In this document: positions 35,901 to 48,094 of the stretch, in pieces | Numbering within the stretch: position 1 is the stretch's first letter | Layout: each line of letters begins with the position of its first letter | Assembly: GCA_032718475.1 (NCBI GenBank) | Contig: JAUCBJ010003317.1 | Span: 1 to 64,000, forward strand | Direction of reading: 5' to 3' | DNA length: 64,000 bases | Source: Nemertoderma westbladi | Lineage: Eukaryota > Xenacoelomorpha > Nemertodermatida > Nemertodermatidae | Position numbers and translations under genes: made by a program | Notes under the pieces: model-generated | Seen by the model: only the letters and a program-made list of their open reading frames with translations | Told to the model about the DNA's origin: nothing | Databases searched by the model: none

Positions 35901-36635
35901 TTAAGGGGGGGGGGGGGGGGGGTACACCATTTTGGTTCAAAATATGTCGAAATTTCTTTTATGGTCTATTATAATGCACCATTGAATGGTGTTTCCAAAT
36001 CTGAAAACCGTTATTTAATAGCTCTTTTAGTTTTCAAGTTATAGAAATTTCCATTTAGGGATCCCTATTGAAATTACTATTACTATGTATAATGAAAGGT
36101 CGATTATCTCCAAATATTTTTTTTATGAAATTGTCAACTTCAAAACCCTATTACTTCTACAATTTTTGAGTAATCATTCTGAAACTTTCTGTGGGTGTCT
36201 AGATAGCACCCTTGCATAAAAATATCAGACAACTTTTCGAAATTTTTTGTGAATAAAATTTAATACTATTTATAACAAACCTAAAATTAGCATAAATTTG
36301 CAGCGCCACCTAGCGGTGCAGAATTATTTTAAGAAAATTTCGCCTGATAGTTATGTTGCCCCATCTTTGATCTATCATATAAAAAAACTTTTATGTGATT
36401 AGGTTCAAAACTGTAAAAGCCTTAGGGTTTTAAGCGCACCCAAGTTTTTTTAATTGTTAACTAGTATTAACTAATATTAAATAGCGAAAATTTTTTTTTC
36501 TGACCTGTCATGTAGAATAGCATCTTAGGCACCTATATGCCAAATTTTAGCCAAAACCAAACAATTTTGAAACGCTGAGAGTGATAAATCGAAGAGTTGT
36601 CCGAAAATGGTGTACCCCCCCCCCCCCCCCCTTAA
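35901..36635. mobile_element. piggyBac-type non-autonomous element (TTAA sites)
   Basis: Inverted ends GGGG(n)TACACCATTTTGG (from 35905) and its complement ending CCCC(n) at 36631 are bordered by TTAA at 35901-35904 and 36632-36635. TTAA duplication is the hallmark of piggyBac insertion. The interior (727 bp) has no transposase. The ends are homopolymer G/C runs of about 18 and 16 bases. Confidence 0.7.
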
Positions 36636-36938
36636 GAGGGCGGTTGAAGCAAGGGTGGGGGGGGGGATCTTTCCTCTCTTCTTTGATTTATTCTTATTGG
36701 TTTTGGTTAAATTTTCTTAATTATTTATTTAAATTTCTTAAGTACCGGTACCGATTTTGGGATAGAATTGCTTAATTTTAATCTGTATCTAATAACTGAG
36801 CCTCGTCCAGCGCGATGGCCTCATGAACGTGTTACGCAGTGTTAAACGGCCTCAACATACTATATTGCTCACTCAGTGCTCACTTTATGTAACTACTATC
36901 TGCCACATCTTCTCACCCTGTAGCCAATAAATAATAGA
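36636..36938. other. No recognisable gene
   Basis: Short AT-rich spacer between the piggyBac-type element and the LTR. Confidence 0.4.
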
Positions 36939-37512
36939 TGTGACGGGATCCGTGGACCCCGATTTATCCGTGTGGGTTTTCCTAACTACGCGTCCCCGCC
37001 GTGTGTGTGAAAAGGTTCTTTAAGGGTTCCAAAGTTCTTGGTTGATATGAAGGTATATGGTAATATGATATAAGCACAATTAATCAGGGTTAAAGTAGTT
37101 ACCGGTAAATAGGTATTACATATAATGGCGGTAGCGGACGGTGATAGAAGTCACCGTTCCACCCTACTGAACTGACTGAGTAAACTGAGCAAGTAACACA
37201 GTTACCGGTAATATATATTGCACGGTTGGCCGCATTATCCTACTCAGCCGATGCCTCCCCCCCATTGGCTAATAACCCTGTTGTCGCCCTTTGCCTCTCC
37301 TGGAGGGTTTCCCTTTGCCCTGTTACTCTCTCTCTCTTTCAGGGGTGTAACCCCTGACCCCTATTGTGCGTGTGTTCACTGGGGCCTATTGTCCCCGTTT
37401 ACTGGGGTGACACGAGGTTGATTGGTAATCAACCTCGTGCTCCCAATATTGCTTAGAGGCGCTCTTTCCCACTTTATGGGGGTTTGGTGAGGCGGAATTG
37501 AATCCACTCACA
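36939..37512 (+). repeat. LTR related to the solo LTR at 33816
   Basis: Starts TGTGACGGGATC and ends GGCGGAATTGAATCCACTCACA. It shares with 33816-34477 its two ends, a hairpin (GAGGTTGATTGGTAATCAAC near 37413) and the order of short conserved blocks, but is diverged. No 5 bp duplication is seen, so it may be one LTR of a longer element whose interior decayed, or a truncated copy. Confidence 0.65.
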
Positions 37513-38954
37513 CTCCCCCCCATGCTATCTTCCCGGTGAGAAGATAGCATCAACCAAAAAGTGCGCTTCAATTCCGCTGGAACTCGATCTATTGTCGGGT
37601 GTGGGGTGGAGTTATTTTCTTGGAGTCGGGTTCCAGGCCGCTCCCTATGGGTATGATGTCACTACCCTCTGGCGTCTTGTGTCGGGCCGATCGTGCGCTT
37701 CTCTCACACAATTTTTGTTTCCCCAACACTCTCGCCACTCTAACTAGCTCCGCTCTAACTCCCCTCTTACTCTCTCCCCACACCTGAATCGCACTCTAAC
37801 TTCTCTCCATACTCCTCTATACTCTCTACCACTCCCTAAGGCCCTAATCTCTAATGATACCCCTGTGCTATCATACTATCTACCTACTACTTACTTGCTA
37901 ACTATCTAACTCTCTTACTCTCTACTAACTCTCCGACTCTAACTAGCTCTACTAAGTCTAACTAACTCCTACTAACTCTCTACTTCTACTAACTCCCTCT
38001 AACCCTTACCAACTCTTCTAACTACGTGGCGCTTAGGGTGCCCACGACCCCTCTACTACTAACTCTAACTAAAACCCTCTAAGTCTACCAACTCTCTAGC
38101 CCTTTAACTAGAACTCTCTAACTCTACCCACTCTTCTAACTACGTGGCGCTTGTGGTGCCCACAACCACTCTACTATCTGGCACCCTATGTGCCCGTCTC
38201 TACTACTCTACTACCTGGCACCCTATGTGCCCTCTCTACTACTCTACTACCTCTAACTCTACTACCTGGCACCCTATGTGCCCGTCTCTACTACTCTACT
38301 ACCTCTAACTCTCTAACTCTACTACCTGGCACCCTATGTGCCCGTCTCTACTATTCTACTACCTGGCACCCTATGTGCCCTCTCTACTACTCTACTCTAT
38401 CCACATCTTACCCCCTTTACGTCTACTCGCCTGCACGTGACGCTCTGAATGCCGGCAGAGTGGGTACGTTAATTATGTGAACTACTACGAACTCTACTAA
38501 CTCTCTACTAACTCAACTAACTCTACTACTAACTCAACTAACTCTACTACTAACTCAACTAACTCTACTACTAACTCTTACTAACTCAACTAACTCTACT
38601 ACTAACTTCTTGTGCCCGGCACCTCTTGTGCCCAGCACCCACCCTAATTAACATACCCTGCTCTTACATCAAACACGTCATCACGCCCATGCCCCACTTA
38701 GTTCAACGCATCCCCTACTAACTCTAACTACGTGGCGCTTGCGGTGCCCACAACCACTCTGCTTACTACTTCATACGTAGCGCTTACGGTGCCCACGACC
38801 ACTCTACTGCTACTACTTTCTACGTGGCGCTTATGGTGCCCACAACCCTCTACTTGCTACTTTCTAACTAACGGTACTACTCTCTTACTACCTAACTTCT
38901 ACCTACTAACGGTACTACGTACCCTCTCACTAACTTCTCTAACTCTCTCTACTA
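37513..38954 (+). repeat. CTAACT-rich low-complexity and minisatellite region
   Basis: Pyrimidine-biased sequence made of ACTCTACTAACT-type simple repeats. Longer units are embedded in it: CTACTACCTGGCACCCTATG plus TGCCC (about 38165-38390, five or six copies) and ACGTGGCGCTTGTGGTGCCC (38030, 38143, 38729, 38776, 38820). The open frames here are by-products of the repeats. Confidence 0.8.
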
Positions 38955-39475
38955 ACTAACGGTACACGATGAGGGGCACAAATGTCGCCAGTTCTACCTC
39001 GTGAATACGGTCTTCGTACTTGAGGCGTTTGCGTGCCTCGTGGTGCGAGTGCGCTGCTTCCAACGACATCGCCGCGTTCGTTTCCAATTTTGAACAGGGG
39101 TTGAACAGGGGTTGAACAGGGGTTGGACACATCCAGGAAGACTTTCTCGTACCGGTTTCCCCAAAAACCGCTGACTGAGACATCGAGCCTGGCCTGTTGG
39201 TCGGTAGACGTGGTCCGGTGCCGGAACGACTCGTCTGTCAAGGGCTGCAGCATTGGCTCTATGGCTACGTTGTTAGCCACCTCCGTTAACGCGTTGGCAA
39301 CGAAGTCTCGAATCTCGTTATGTCTGATAGAGGGAAATCCTCCAGTAGGACACAACAGGACGTGGGTGGGTGAAAGTCGCGACCCACAGACACAATGAGC
39401 GGGGAGAGACTTCGGCTGCCAACAGTACCGCAGACACAATGCATCTCGGAAGTCCTCTTTCGACAGGTGAGTGTT
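38955..39475 (-). pseudogene. Retroelement ORF C-terminal region (HNEIRD type)
   Basis: The minus strand encodes LSKEDFRDALCLRYCW, CVCGSRLSPTHVLLCP, GGFPSIRHNEIRDFVANALT and LDVSVSGFWGNRYEKVFLDV, then after a frameshift near 39080 RLKYEDRIHEVELATF. This Cys/His-containing region followed by a conserved tail is common at the C-terminus of invertebrate retroelement polyproteins. No RT catalytic part is present. It abuts the Mag-like gag-protease at 39474, so the two are separate fragments joined by rearrangement or insertion. Confidence 0.55.
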
Positions 39476-41346
39476 ATGATATTGTTTTGGTATTTGAATT
39501 GATTAATTTAACTCTTGAAATTTCCTTATTAATTTCTTTACTTGAAACAGTTGAAATTGGAAACCAAAAATCAGACAATTTACTACTAATGTCTACTTTG
39601 GGCGGTCCTGCATAACCAAATAGTTCATCACCAATTGTAAAACAATCCAATGTTAAACCTAATATCGCACCAGTACCAAATATAAAGAAGAAAGGTAAGG
39701 CAAATATGGATAACGGTAACTTGCTAACACAATATGCTAAAGGGTAAAAAATAGAGAGAATCATTAAAATCATCACTATTAGGTTTAAACGATTATTCCT
39801 GCCACCAGTTACTGAAAATATATGTGGGGTTCTGGTCATGTTAGAAGTCGTACTGTAGATAAAGTTGGATTGATTCTGGTTGCTGATTTTTGAGGGTTGT
39901 TCTTGTTTTTTATTGGGTTTATTGTTTTCGTTTTGAATCGACATTTTCATTGGAGTTTTGAAATATATTTGTTTACTCGCACAATCAATATTGATGTTAT
40001 TGTGTCGGAGAAAATCAATTCCAAGAATGGGTTGTGTTACTATAAAATTCCAAGTAAATGGTTCCTTTCTAAGGGTTGGAATATAAAATTCAAGTATTCC
40101 GCTCCCATAATTTCGTATTTCAGAATAATTAGCTGCTTTCAACAGGACATTATTCCGGGATTTATTTTTCAGAAGGGATTGGAATTTCTGGGGTAATATA
40201 GAATAACCACTGCCAGAATCAATTAGAAATTCTCCTACCGGTAAAGCTTCTACGTGAATATTACAAATATCACTACCACCGGTATTATTGTTTTCATTAT
40301 TACTGTCAGAGTTACCTGGATTTCCACAACGTCGGTTTGTTAGATTGCGCCATGAACAGGGCGGTCGACACGTGGATGCTTCTCTGCCATAAGTGTAATG
40401 GTAGTAACACCAGGCTCCATTTGGGTTGTATTCTCGAGATTGGGAGCGAGAATGTGAGCACTGACGATGAGGTGTTGCTGAACGTGAACCAGAGCGTGAT
40501 GAGTTGTATCGAGAACGGGAACGATCTCCATCTCGGGGTGTTGAGAGGTCTCTTAGTTGCGTGTTTATCTGCGAAATTTGATCAGCGAGTGACTTCTGAG
40601 ATTGGACAAGGATCTTTTGCGACTCCTGGAGCATTTTGATTTCAGTCTGATGATGGATTGGTGCGGATAAACTAGTTGACGATTGGGAATCCTGTTGCTC
40701 AATCATTTTATCAGCAACATCACCAATTTGTTCCAGTGAAAGACCACTCAAAGTTGTTAGAACTATACTAACCGAGGATGGTAAGATTTCTAGAAAACGC
40801 AAACGGACCATTTGTTCATTTGCTGGTGCTAGGCGCAGCATTTGCCGCAGGGCTGCTGAAGGCTTTCTGTCACCAAGCTCTTGAGCTGCAAGTAATTTAC
40901 GCAGGCGTGTGTTGTCGCTGTCAGCCAAATGAGTTATTATATTATCTTTAATCGTCTCAAAGTATCACTGAGGTTGACTCCAGCATCCAATATTGTTTCT
41001 GTTGGCAAAGCAGCCAACAAATTGGATCTCATTGCTGCAGCTGGGTGTCCTTCAAGCACGGCTTCCACTTGTTGGAACCATACTCTAGCGTCTTTCTCAT
41101 AGAATTCGGGTAGTTTTACCTTTTGTGGATACGAATGTGGTGTTTGCGGATGAGGTACTGATGGCTGTAGAACCGTTTGACTCTTCTGTATATGCGACAG
41201 AAGAATCTTAATTGCGACAGGATTCTCTTTGCTGAGTTCATCAATCATGACGGCTTTCTTGTCGGGTAGTTGGGATCTGAACTGTTCAGTTGCTGGAGGA
41301 CTTCAGCCAGATCAGCCTTACGGTAAGCAGTGAAAGACATTGGACA
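39474..41346 (-). pseudogene. Mag-like (Ty3-type) gag-protease with hydrophobic tail
   Basis: Minus-strand gene starting at ATG 41346 (MSFTAYRKADLAEVL), with frame changes near 41260 and 40940. Gag: KLPEFYEKDARVWFQQVEAV and AAQELGDRKPSAALRQM, both typical of Mag-type Gag, then a Ser/Arg-rich linker and the degenerate zinc-binding segment WCYYHYTYGREASTCRPPCSW. Protease: FLIDSGSGYSILP (catalytic DSG) and ILGIDFLRHNNI. Where RT should begin the frame instead continues about 110 codons with two strongly hydrophobic segments (LIVMILMILSIFYPLAYCV and LPLSIFALPFFFIFGTGAI) and stops at 39474. It may be a non-autonomous gag-protease element or a fusion. Confidence 0.65.
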
Positions 41347-41386
41347 ATAGCAACTAATTTATTAAAAAAAAAAAGAAAGAAATCGC

Positions 41387-41402
41387 TGGGTCACCAAATG
41401 TG
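41387..41402 (-). other. Probable primer-binding site of the Mag-like element
   Basis: On the minus strand, CATTTGGTGACCCAGCG lies between sequence ending CTCACA (an LTR-like CA end) and the gag start 40 bases downstream. TTTGGTGACCC is the characteristic junction of LTR and primer-binding site in Mag-type elements. The LTR would lie at higher coordinates (from 41401 up); its other end was not found and it contains the LINE fragment at 41613. Confidence 0.55.
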
Positions 41403-41612
41403 AGGATTACTCACAGGATCAGAAAACAATTACTGTAGTTTACTATAGTTCATATATCACTTAATTCTTCTTCATCGTTATGCATACTGTCCTACTACCT
41501 CTAACTGCACAGCTGTGTAACATACAATTATCTCCTACTGCACAGCTGACTAAATAGTTGTATATTATAATTAATCAATATAATTAATCTGATTAAATTA
41601 CATATTGGTTAC

Positions 41613-41755
41613 TCTAACACTGGCCTTGAAGATGCAGATGATCTAGCAAATGTCATGGGTGATAGGGAGTTGTGGCGGTGCAATTTTGTTGACAAGCCGG
41701 CACAGCATTCTTAAAAATGCAGCTGCAATGCAGCATGCCGATCCTAGTAGTAGAG
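41613..41755 (+). mobile_element. 3' tail of the RTE-like LINE
   Basis: Nearly identical to 22139-22275 of the nested LINE copy: end of ORF2 (the GATCTAGCAAATGTCATGGG region), the stop codon, the GCAGCTGCAATGCAGCATGC tail and a short TAG repeat. It is a strongly 5'-truncated insertion of about 140 bp. Confidence 0.85.
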
Positions 41756-42380
41756 CAGAATATTATAGTCAGTCTGAACTATTCATTACTCGCTGTTCTT
41801 ACCAATATATATCTAAGAACCAATCACAGCACAGTGTCAGTCAGCTTTCCTGCTGTGTCTATCTGTAAAAGCTTTTGCGGACATAACAAGTCATTTTTAC
41901 GCAATGCGCAGATGACGAAATCTGTCAGCTGATTCTTTGTGTACGTGGAGATTTCTTTGTTCAAGCTTATTCAGCCAATCAGAGCAATCTTCCCAGTTAT
42001 GCCAGTAGAGACCTACCTGAGGAAACTAGCACATGCGCAGTTATCGTTTTTCTGAGAATTAGATTCCTCTCAGAATTCTGTACTAAGTACGGTAGTTTCA
42101 GACTTTAGCCCAAGAACATCTGATGGCTGGAGTTATAAGGACGTAAATCTATTAACAAATCAAATCACACCCAACTCATATCAAACTGCACATATCTGAG
42201 CACCTTATCATACTGAACTTCATGAATACATACTGACTGTTCACCTCACTGTTTTAATGCTGTTTTATATTGTGTTAATTGTTGTTTATATTAATGGATG
42301 TTATATTTGGAGAATACCGATAAATAATCGTAAACCCCCTCAATCTTCTTGATTACTGAGGTAAGCGGAGAAAGAGTTTA
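41756..42380. other. No recognisable gene
   Basis: Possibly the remainder of the Mag-like LTR. Open frames are short and unrecognised. Confidence 0.4.
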
Positions 42381-45300
42381 GGCTCATTCCATGAAAAGGT
42401 CAACCTCTCCACTAATTTCTAAAAATGAGATGTAGCTTTGAATTTATACTTATTTAGGTCAAAATTTATCGTACTTACTGAATTCAGTGCTAAAAATTGT
42501 ATCAACACAGGTGGTTTATCAAAAATAGTCGAATTACAAATTATGCACCTGCTCTGCACAAAATGTGAATAAAAGTGTGCAAAAGTTTCGTTTCCTGTAG
42601 GCACTTCCTATGACCAGTAAATTAACATTTCTGAGCATGTACCAAATCAAAAACAAACCGATTTTCGAATTTTTTTGGTTTCATTTAATTTCACCAGTGT
42701 TTCATTCCTCTGTAATGAAATCGATAAAGTTAATCTTGTGATGTCCCATACTTTACCTAAAATAGTGAAATTTTTCATTTATTCACAGAGATGTAACTCA
42801 GCCTAATCACCCAGTGGAATGCAAAGCACGTTTGTGTTGCGTCATCGTATAAAACAATTAATTTCATCATCACTCCCTCAGAAACATCATGACGGCCAAT
42901 TGAAAATTGTCCCATACTTTACCATTATAATGGCAATTACATTAGTGCACTGTATTAATGTAATATATGAAACCTGGAGGGCAGGCAGTGCCGGATTAAC
43001 CTTAAGGCATATAAGGCACGTGCCTTAGGGCCAGACGAACATACGGGCCATTTTTTCTCAGCGAGTCATTCCTGTGAAAAAAAAAATATTTTTATCTGAA
43101 AAGTCCACATTTTTTCTCACTAAAATTTCTAGAAAACAGAACAAAAGTCCATCTTTCGACTACTTCCTATCACTAGATTTGTGGTAGAAATTGCAAAATT
43201 GTAGCTCAATCGACCGACAGCTGTTTGTGTTATTAGTTCAAGAACTGATGGCAGGGAAATAATAAAACATGGGCAGTAAAACATTAAAGTGCTAATTATG
43301 AACAATGGAGAATTTAATTTTATTTATTTGTGGGGAATTATTTGTAGTTATGTACTTAAATTTTCTAGAACAACCAAATAATGACGTGGTGACATACTGG
43401 AAACACTGTACATAGTAAATGTATGGCGTGGAGATATGGTAGTGCGAAATTAATTTTTTTCACCGGAAACGAGTTTTATAAATATAGGCCCCAATAGATA
43501 AAAAAATAAATTAGTTGTAAATAAAATAGTTGTTGATAAAAAAAACGTGACAGAAATAACTTCTTGTCACTAATTTAATTTAACCGAAATTCAGATGTTC
43601 TGCCCTCGTGTATTGCATTTTGCATTCGATGGCATTTTAGGTGCAATTCCTGCAAAACCTAAAACTCTCGGACAGCATAATTGAATTTTGGCAAATTAAA
43701 ATTAGTGATAAAAAGTGCTTATTTCCGAGACTGCTCTCTTATCGAAGAACATTACTTTCTCAGCAAGTCCAAATATAGATTAGAAATATTATATCTTTGC
43801 ACTAAGCCCCACACTTTTGGTGTGTTATATTTCTCAGCAAGTCCATTAAAGATAAGTACCCTGCGAAACCTACCCTACAGCATATAAATAACAAATTCCC
43901 ACGATACAATCAAAATTGCTAAATACAGTACCTACAGGGACCAGTCAGCTTTACGGGGGCTCACTATAACCCCTACAGAAATGAAATTTCCGAAAATTTA
44001 CACAATTTTTTGCTGTTTGAAAGAAGGGCTTTCATAAAAGGTATATCGGTTTTCAACATTGAATTATTTTTTGACCTTAAAACTGCTCTTTTCAACAACA
44101 TAATATATTGCTGATATTTATGCCTCTCTGTATAAAACAACCTTTTTTTTTGCTTGTCGATTTTGACTTTTTCATCACTAAATTCTCTACTACTTTTTTA
44201 TTTTTTACTCAATTTCCATTAAACATATACCAAAATGTTTAGCATCTTTAGGGCTACAATCGTGAATATTGGTTTGTAAAACATGGCCATTTGGATCTTC
44301 TAGAACCGATTTTGTAACTGCTACACTTTGTCTATCACAAAATAGTACTTAGTACTTATTTGCACGCAGTCATCCAACGAAAATACTTTATATTTCCTTT
44401 GCAACATTTTCACAATTTCAGTTGTATTTAGCAGCTGTTTCTTTTGAAAGGGTTTGCGGAAAAATAATATCAATTTTCGGGCCATTTTTGGAAATTACTA
44501 AAATATGCCTTAGGGCCACCAGAGGCTTAATCCGGCACTGAGGGCAGGAGTGTTATAATGCTTTAGGGTGATAGTAGGGGGAAGCATAGAAGTATGTATT
44601 TGAACTAAGAATCATTCCTCAGTTAACTAATCTTTGAGTTTATGCATGTAAAGAAAGTCCCGTACTTTACAACAAATTTCAAAAAATTTAGTTTTTTAGC
44701 AGATAAGAAGATCGGTAAGTACAGTAATTGATACATTTTCAGAGAAATGGAAAGAATTTCTAAACTTTTTACAGACTACATGTGTACCAAGTTTGGTTAT
44801 ATTTCATCAATGATTGGCGGACTTATTTCGGTTTTTATCAAAATTTTGAAACTATCGGTACCAACAGACAGACTGTCTGATATGTGACCTTTGATTCCTT
44901 AAACTTCAGATTCTTTCCAAACTATTGACAGACTTCATACATACCAGGTTTGGTATAATTTCATCTAAAAATGACCGAGTTATACAGTTTTAGCGATCAA
45001 AAATTAGACAGATGACATACAACTCCTCAAGGGCACCCATATGCTAAGACTTCGGGTCAATTTGTGGGCCGCCCCACATTTTGTATCCATATCTTGGTTG
45101 GAAATACTTAGTTGCACTTTATTATCACTAATTATCCAGAAATTACTGTTAGGAAAAGAGTAAGAGACCATTTTGACCATAAAATTCGTACAGGTCCCGT
45201 ACTTTACTTAGCAATGTCCCATACTTTACCACACAAACCACACTGTAAAAAATTCGCAATGCAGTAATTCGTCTTATATTTATATTTTTATTTAAGCTTG

Positions 45301-45559
45301 ATAATACAGCTTTATCCTAAACATCAACTCAACACCGTACCTGCGCACAATTCGCTACATTTTTTTCGCTAAAACAAGCTGGTGTTTTCTCAAAAGTGAC
45401 TAAGTCCCTCCATAAGCTTCGCGAAATCAAAGCTGATATTCGAAAGTTTAATCCAAGCACAATTTTGTGCACATATGTGCTGTGGATAACATTGTACAGG
45501 CAATCAAAGTTCAAAATTGTGTACGAATGTCCCGTACTTTACTTTGGAATGAGCCTTTA
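42377..45559. mobile_element. DNA-transposon-like element with GGCTCATTCCA ends
   Basis: Ends GGCTCATTCCA (42381) and its complement TGGAATGAGCC (to 45555) are flanked by TTTA on both sides (42377-42380, 45556-45559). Inside, GTCCCRTACTTTAC occurs at 42743, 42909, 44657, 45194, 45216 and 45529, all outside the nested hAT-type element. Such subterminal motif repeats often bind transposase. No transposase frame is seen. Superfamily not assigned. Confidence 0.5.
42978..44548. mobile_element. hAT-type non-autonomous element, 8 bp TSD
   Basis: Ends CAGTGCCGGATTAA (42986) and its complement (to 44540) are flanked by the perfect 8 bp duplication AGGGCAGG at 42978-42985 and 44541-44548, as made by hAT transposases. 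The 1555 bp interior has no transposase. Inner parts of the arms (GGCATATAAGGCACGTGCC and CCTTAGGGCC) also pair. It sits inside the GGCTCATTCCA-ended element, so it is the younger insertion. Confidence 0.85.
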
Positions 45560-47958
45560 CCAGTAGCAACTGTGACTCAAATTATAGTGGTTTTTGTGTG
45601 AATTAAATGCTATTTCATAATCCCTACGTGTGTCAGTTGCAATCCTCCTTATATATGATCAAAATCAGTGACGGTCGGAAAATTAGTGTGAATTAGTGTA
45701 AATTAGTGTGAAGTAGTGTGAAGTCGTGTGAAGTCGTGTGAAGGTTAATAAAGCATCTCCTAAAGAATGCGCTATTTACGAAACTCTGTGGCCATCTAGT
45801 TGTGATTAGTATAAGTCATAACTCTGTTTTTATACTTAAAGCGCCACGTCCTAAAGGAACTGTATATATTTCCCCGAAAGTAAATATAGTTGTCAGAGAT
45901 TATATAGTAGCAATCAATCGAATAATACAAAGTAGCCTACACCGCAATACTTCCTCTGGAACCCGAATCCAGTCTCCCATACCGTGGGTCATACGCCGCG
46001 CACGGACTGGCTTCGGCAGATGTAAATTCAGTACACCAGGTAATTGGTACGGGCAAAGTCGATTCATAATCAAAAGGACAATTAAAATTGGCAGGTTAAA
46101 CTGCTAAAGGTCTGAAAGCGCAAACATTAATAGATTTTCAGTCTCTTTATTGCGCAGTAGGCAATAAATAGATTTTGTCTAATGTTCTGGTAGAACATTA
46201 ATAGATTTTAGACTCTTTATTGCTCAGTAGGCAATAAAATCGAACGTACCGGTCGGACGGTAGACTGTAGGCCTAGTAACCCGAACCAGTACTTACCCAG
46301 TATTATTTCGATTGTGAAATATTGTATATTGTAGGCTGTTAGATTAGGGATTGATCACCCCTTATTCCTTTGTATGGTTTACTTATTCCAGTCAGTTTTA
46401 TTTATCGGTAAGTATAATATTGAGCAGAAGGCGTGTAAGCCTGCTCAGATTGTATAAATAATTTGTAGGCTGGATTGTTGTCTAACTGTTGTTAGATCTG
46501 AGGCGATTGCAGTGTATGTAGAGTGTCTGTCCGATAACGTGCTAGTTAGGAAGGTGGAGGCATCCAGTGCTGTAAGGTAAATCCTCCACTAAAGAATAAG
46601 TCATACTACGTAGTTAGAACGCTTACTAACTAACAATTTCGGAGTTTGCATATACTGTGGTTTATTTAGGCTTGACAGTATTCTGCCAGCATTTGGTCTG
46701 TATCTTATTTGAATAGTCTGTTATTTATTATTTATTATTAATATTTATTATTCAGAGTTTATGCAAGTATTTGCAACCTACAACTCCCCAAGTTTATCCC
46801 TTACAGTAATTATGCTTGTTATGCATACCGTTATAGTTAAATTATCCCCGGTACTACTTCAGGGCTGCTTGGCATAGGACAGACTGGTGATTTTGTGCTC
46901 CGGTCACTCCAGCAGATACCGTGGTTCTTTTGACTGTTCACGTATATCTAACTGCTAGTTATATGTTGTATAAGTACTTGTACCTAATTTAGGGTTTAGA
47001 GTACAGTGCTTTCCTGAAAGTAATTTAGTGTGTAGGCAGTATATTTGTGTTGTAACGAGGTTAATAGGTCCGTTAGCTCTGGTTGGCTTCGATAATTAAC
47101 CTCTAGGTATAGGACACTCTGGGTACATAACGTAGTGCTTATAGTTTAAGACTATACGCCGTCAGACGGTGGCATTTCCTTATCTGGACAATGCAACGTA
47201 CTCAATACTACTTTATTGGTTTCAAATACCGTAATTTCCTGTCAGTTTGTAAGAACCAGAAATTCTAACTCCTTGTTAGTCTGGTTCGTAAATTTCTTGT
47301 TAAATTACCCTAAAAATTGTACGTGTAACTTGTTTATTGTTTATTTAGAGATTGTAATCTCAACCCGATATGTAAGTAATTTGTAGTGATAAGTAACTTA
47401 GTTTAGTAGAATTATCAGTATTAGTGTCTAACAAGTAGCACTCCACTGAGAGCGTCCAGCCTCTGTGTAGTGACTTCTTACTCAGAAATAATAACATTTA
47501 TTTCAAATATTGTAAAAACCCATTACGGGTATATATATATATATTTATAAATCAACTCAATCAGATTTATAAAATAGTAGGCCTGTTATACATCAATTAG
47601 GTCTTAATATCAGTTGAACTACTGCTTAATATTAGTAATAAAGTAAAGGGAAGTAATTCCTAAAATTTGGAAAATCAGTTATTATTAAATAATTGACATT
47701 ATCAGTATTTACGGTAAACTTATTATATTTATATAAATTAGGCTAAACTTATATACCGGTATTCTGTGACAGATCCTAGTCTGTAATAATACTGATATAT
47801 ATACTATAGGTGTATACCGGTATTCTAATATTAGATATATACCACGTTATATTGAGTAGCGATATCAGTAACTACTAGACTGACAGTTGATACTGATTTC
47901 CCCCAGACTGGCTTTAACTGTTATTATAGTAGTAGGCATTAAACTGTAAAATAAATTA
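45560..47958. other. Long non-coding stretch, possible LTR/leader
   Basis: Contains a GTGTGAAGT-type simple repeat (45690-45745) and a ~65 bp tandem duplication (TTTATTGCGCAGTAGGCAAT type, 46120-46243). No gene. It ends at the ATG of a short frame broken by the BEL element. Confidence 0.35.
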
Positions 47959-48094
47959 TGTCTGACACAAAACAAACACTGTCAGATAGTCTCTTAGAAA
48001 GAACAATCTGTGACCCAGATCAAAGTATAGAACATCCCAGACCGAAGTCTAAGTCCCCTCCTACTGTAAGAAAGGTTATCCCTACAGTAGTGGT
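47959..48094 (+). pseudogene. Start of an ORF cut by the BEL/Pao insertion
   Basis: An ATG-initiated frame of 45 codons beginning MSDTKQTLSDSLLE runs straight into the BEL LTR at 48095. A long ATG-poor leader precedes it, as in the gag gene of an LTR element. Its other half would lie beyond the right end of the window. Identity not established. Confidence 0.3.
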
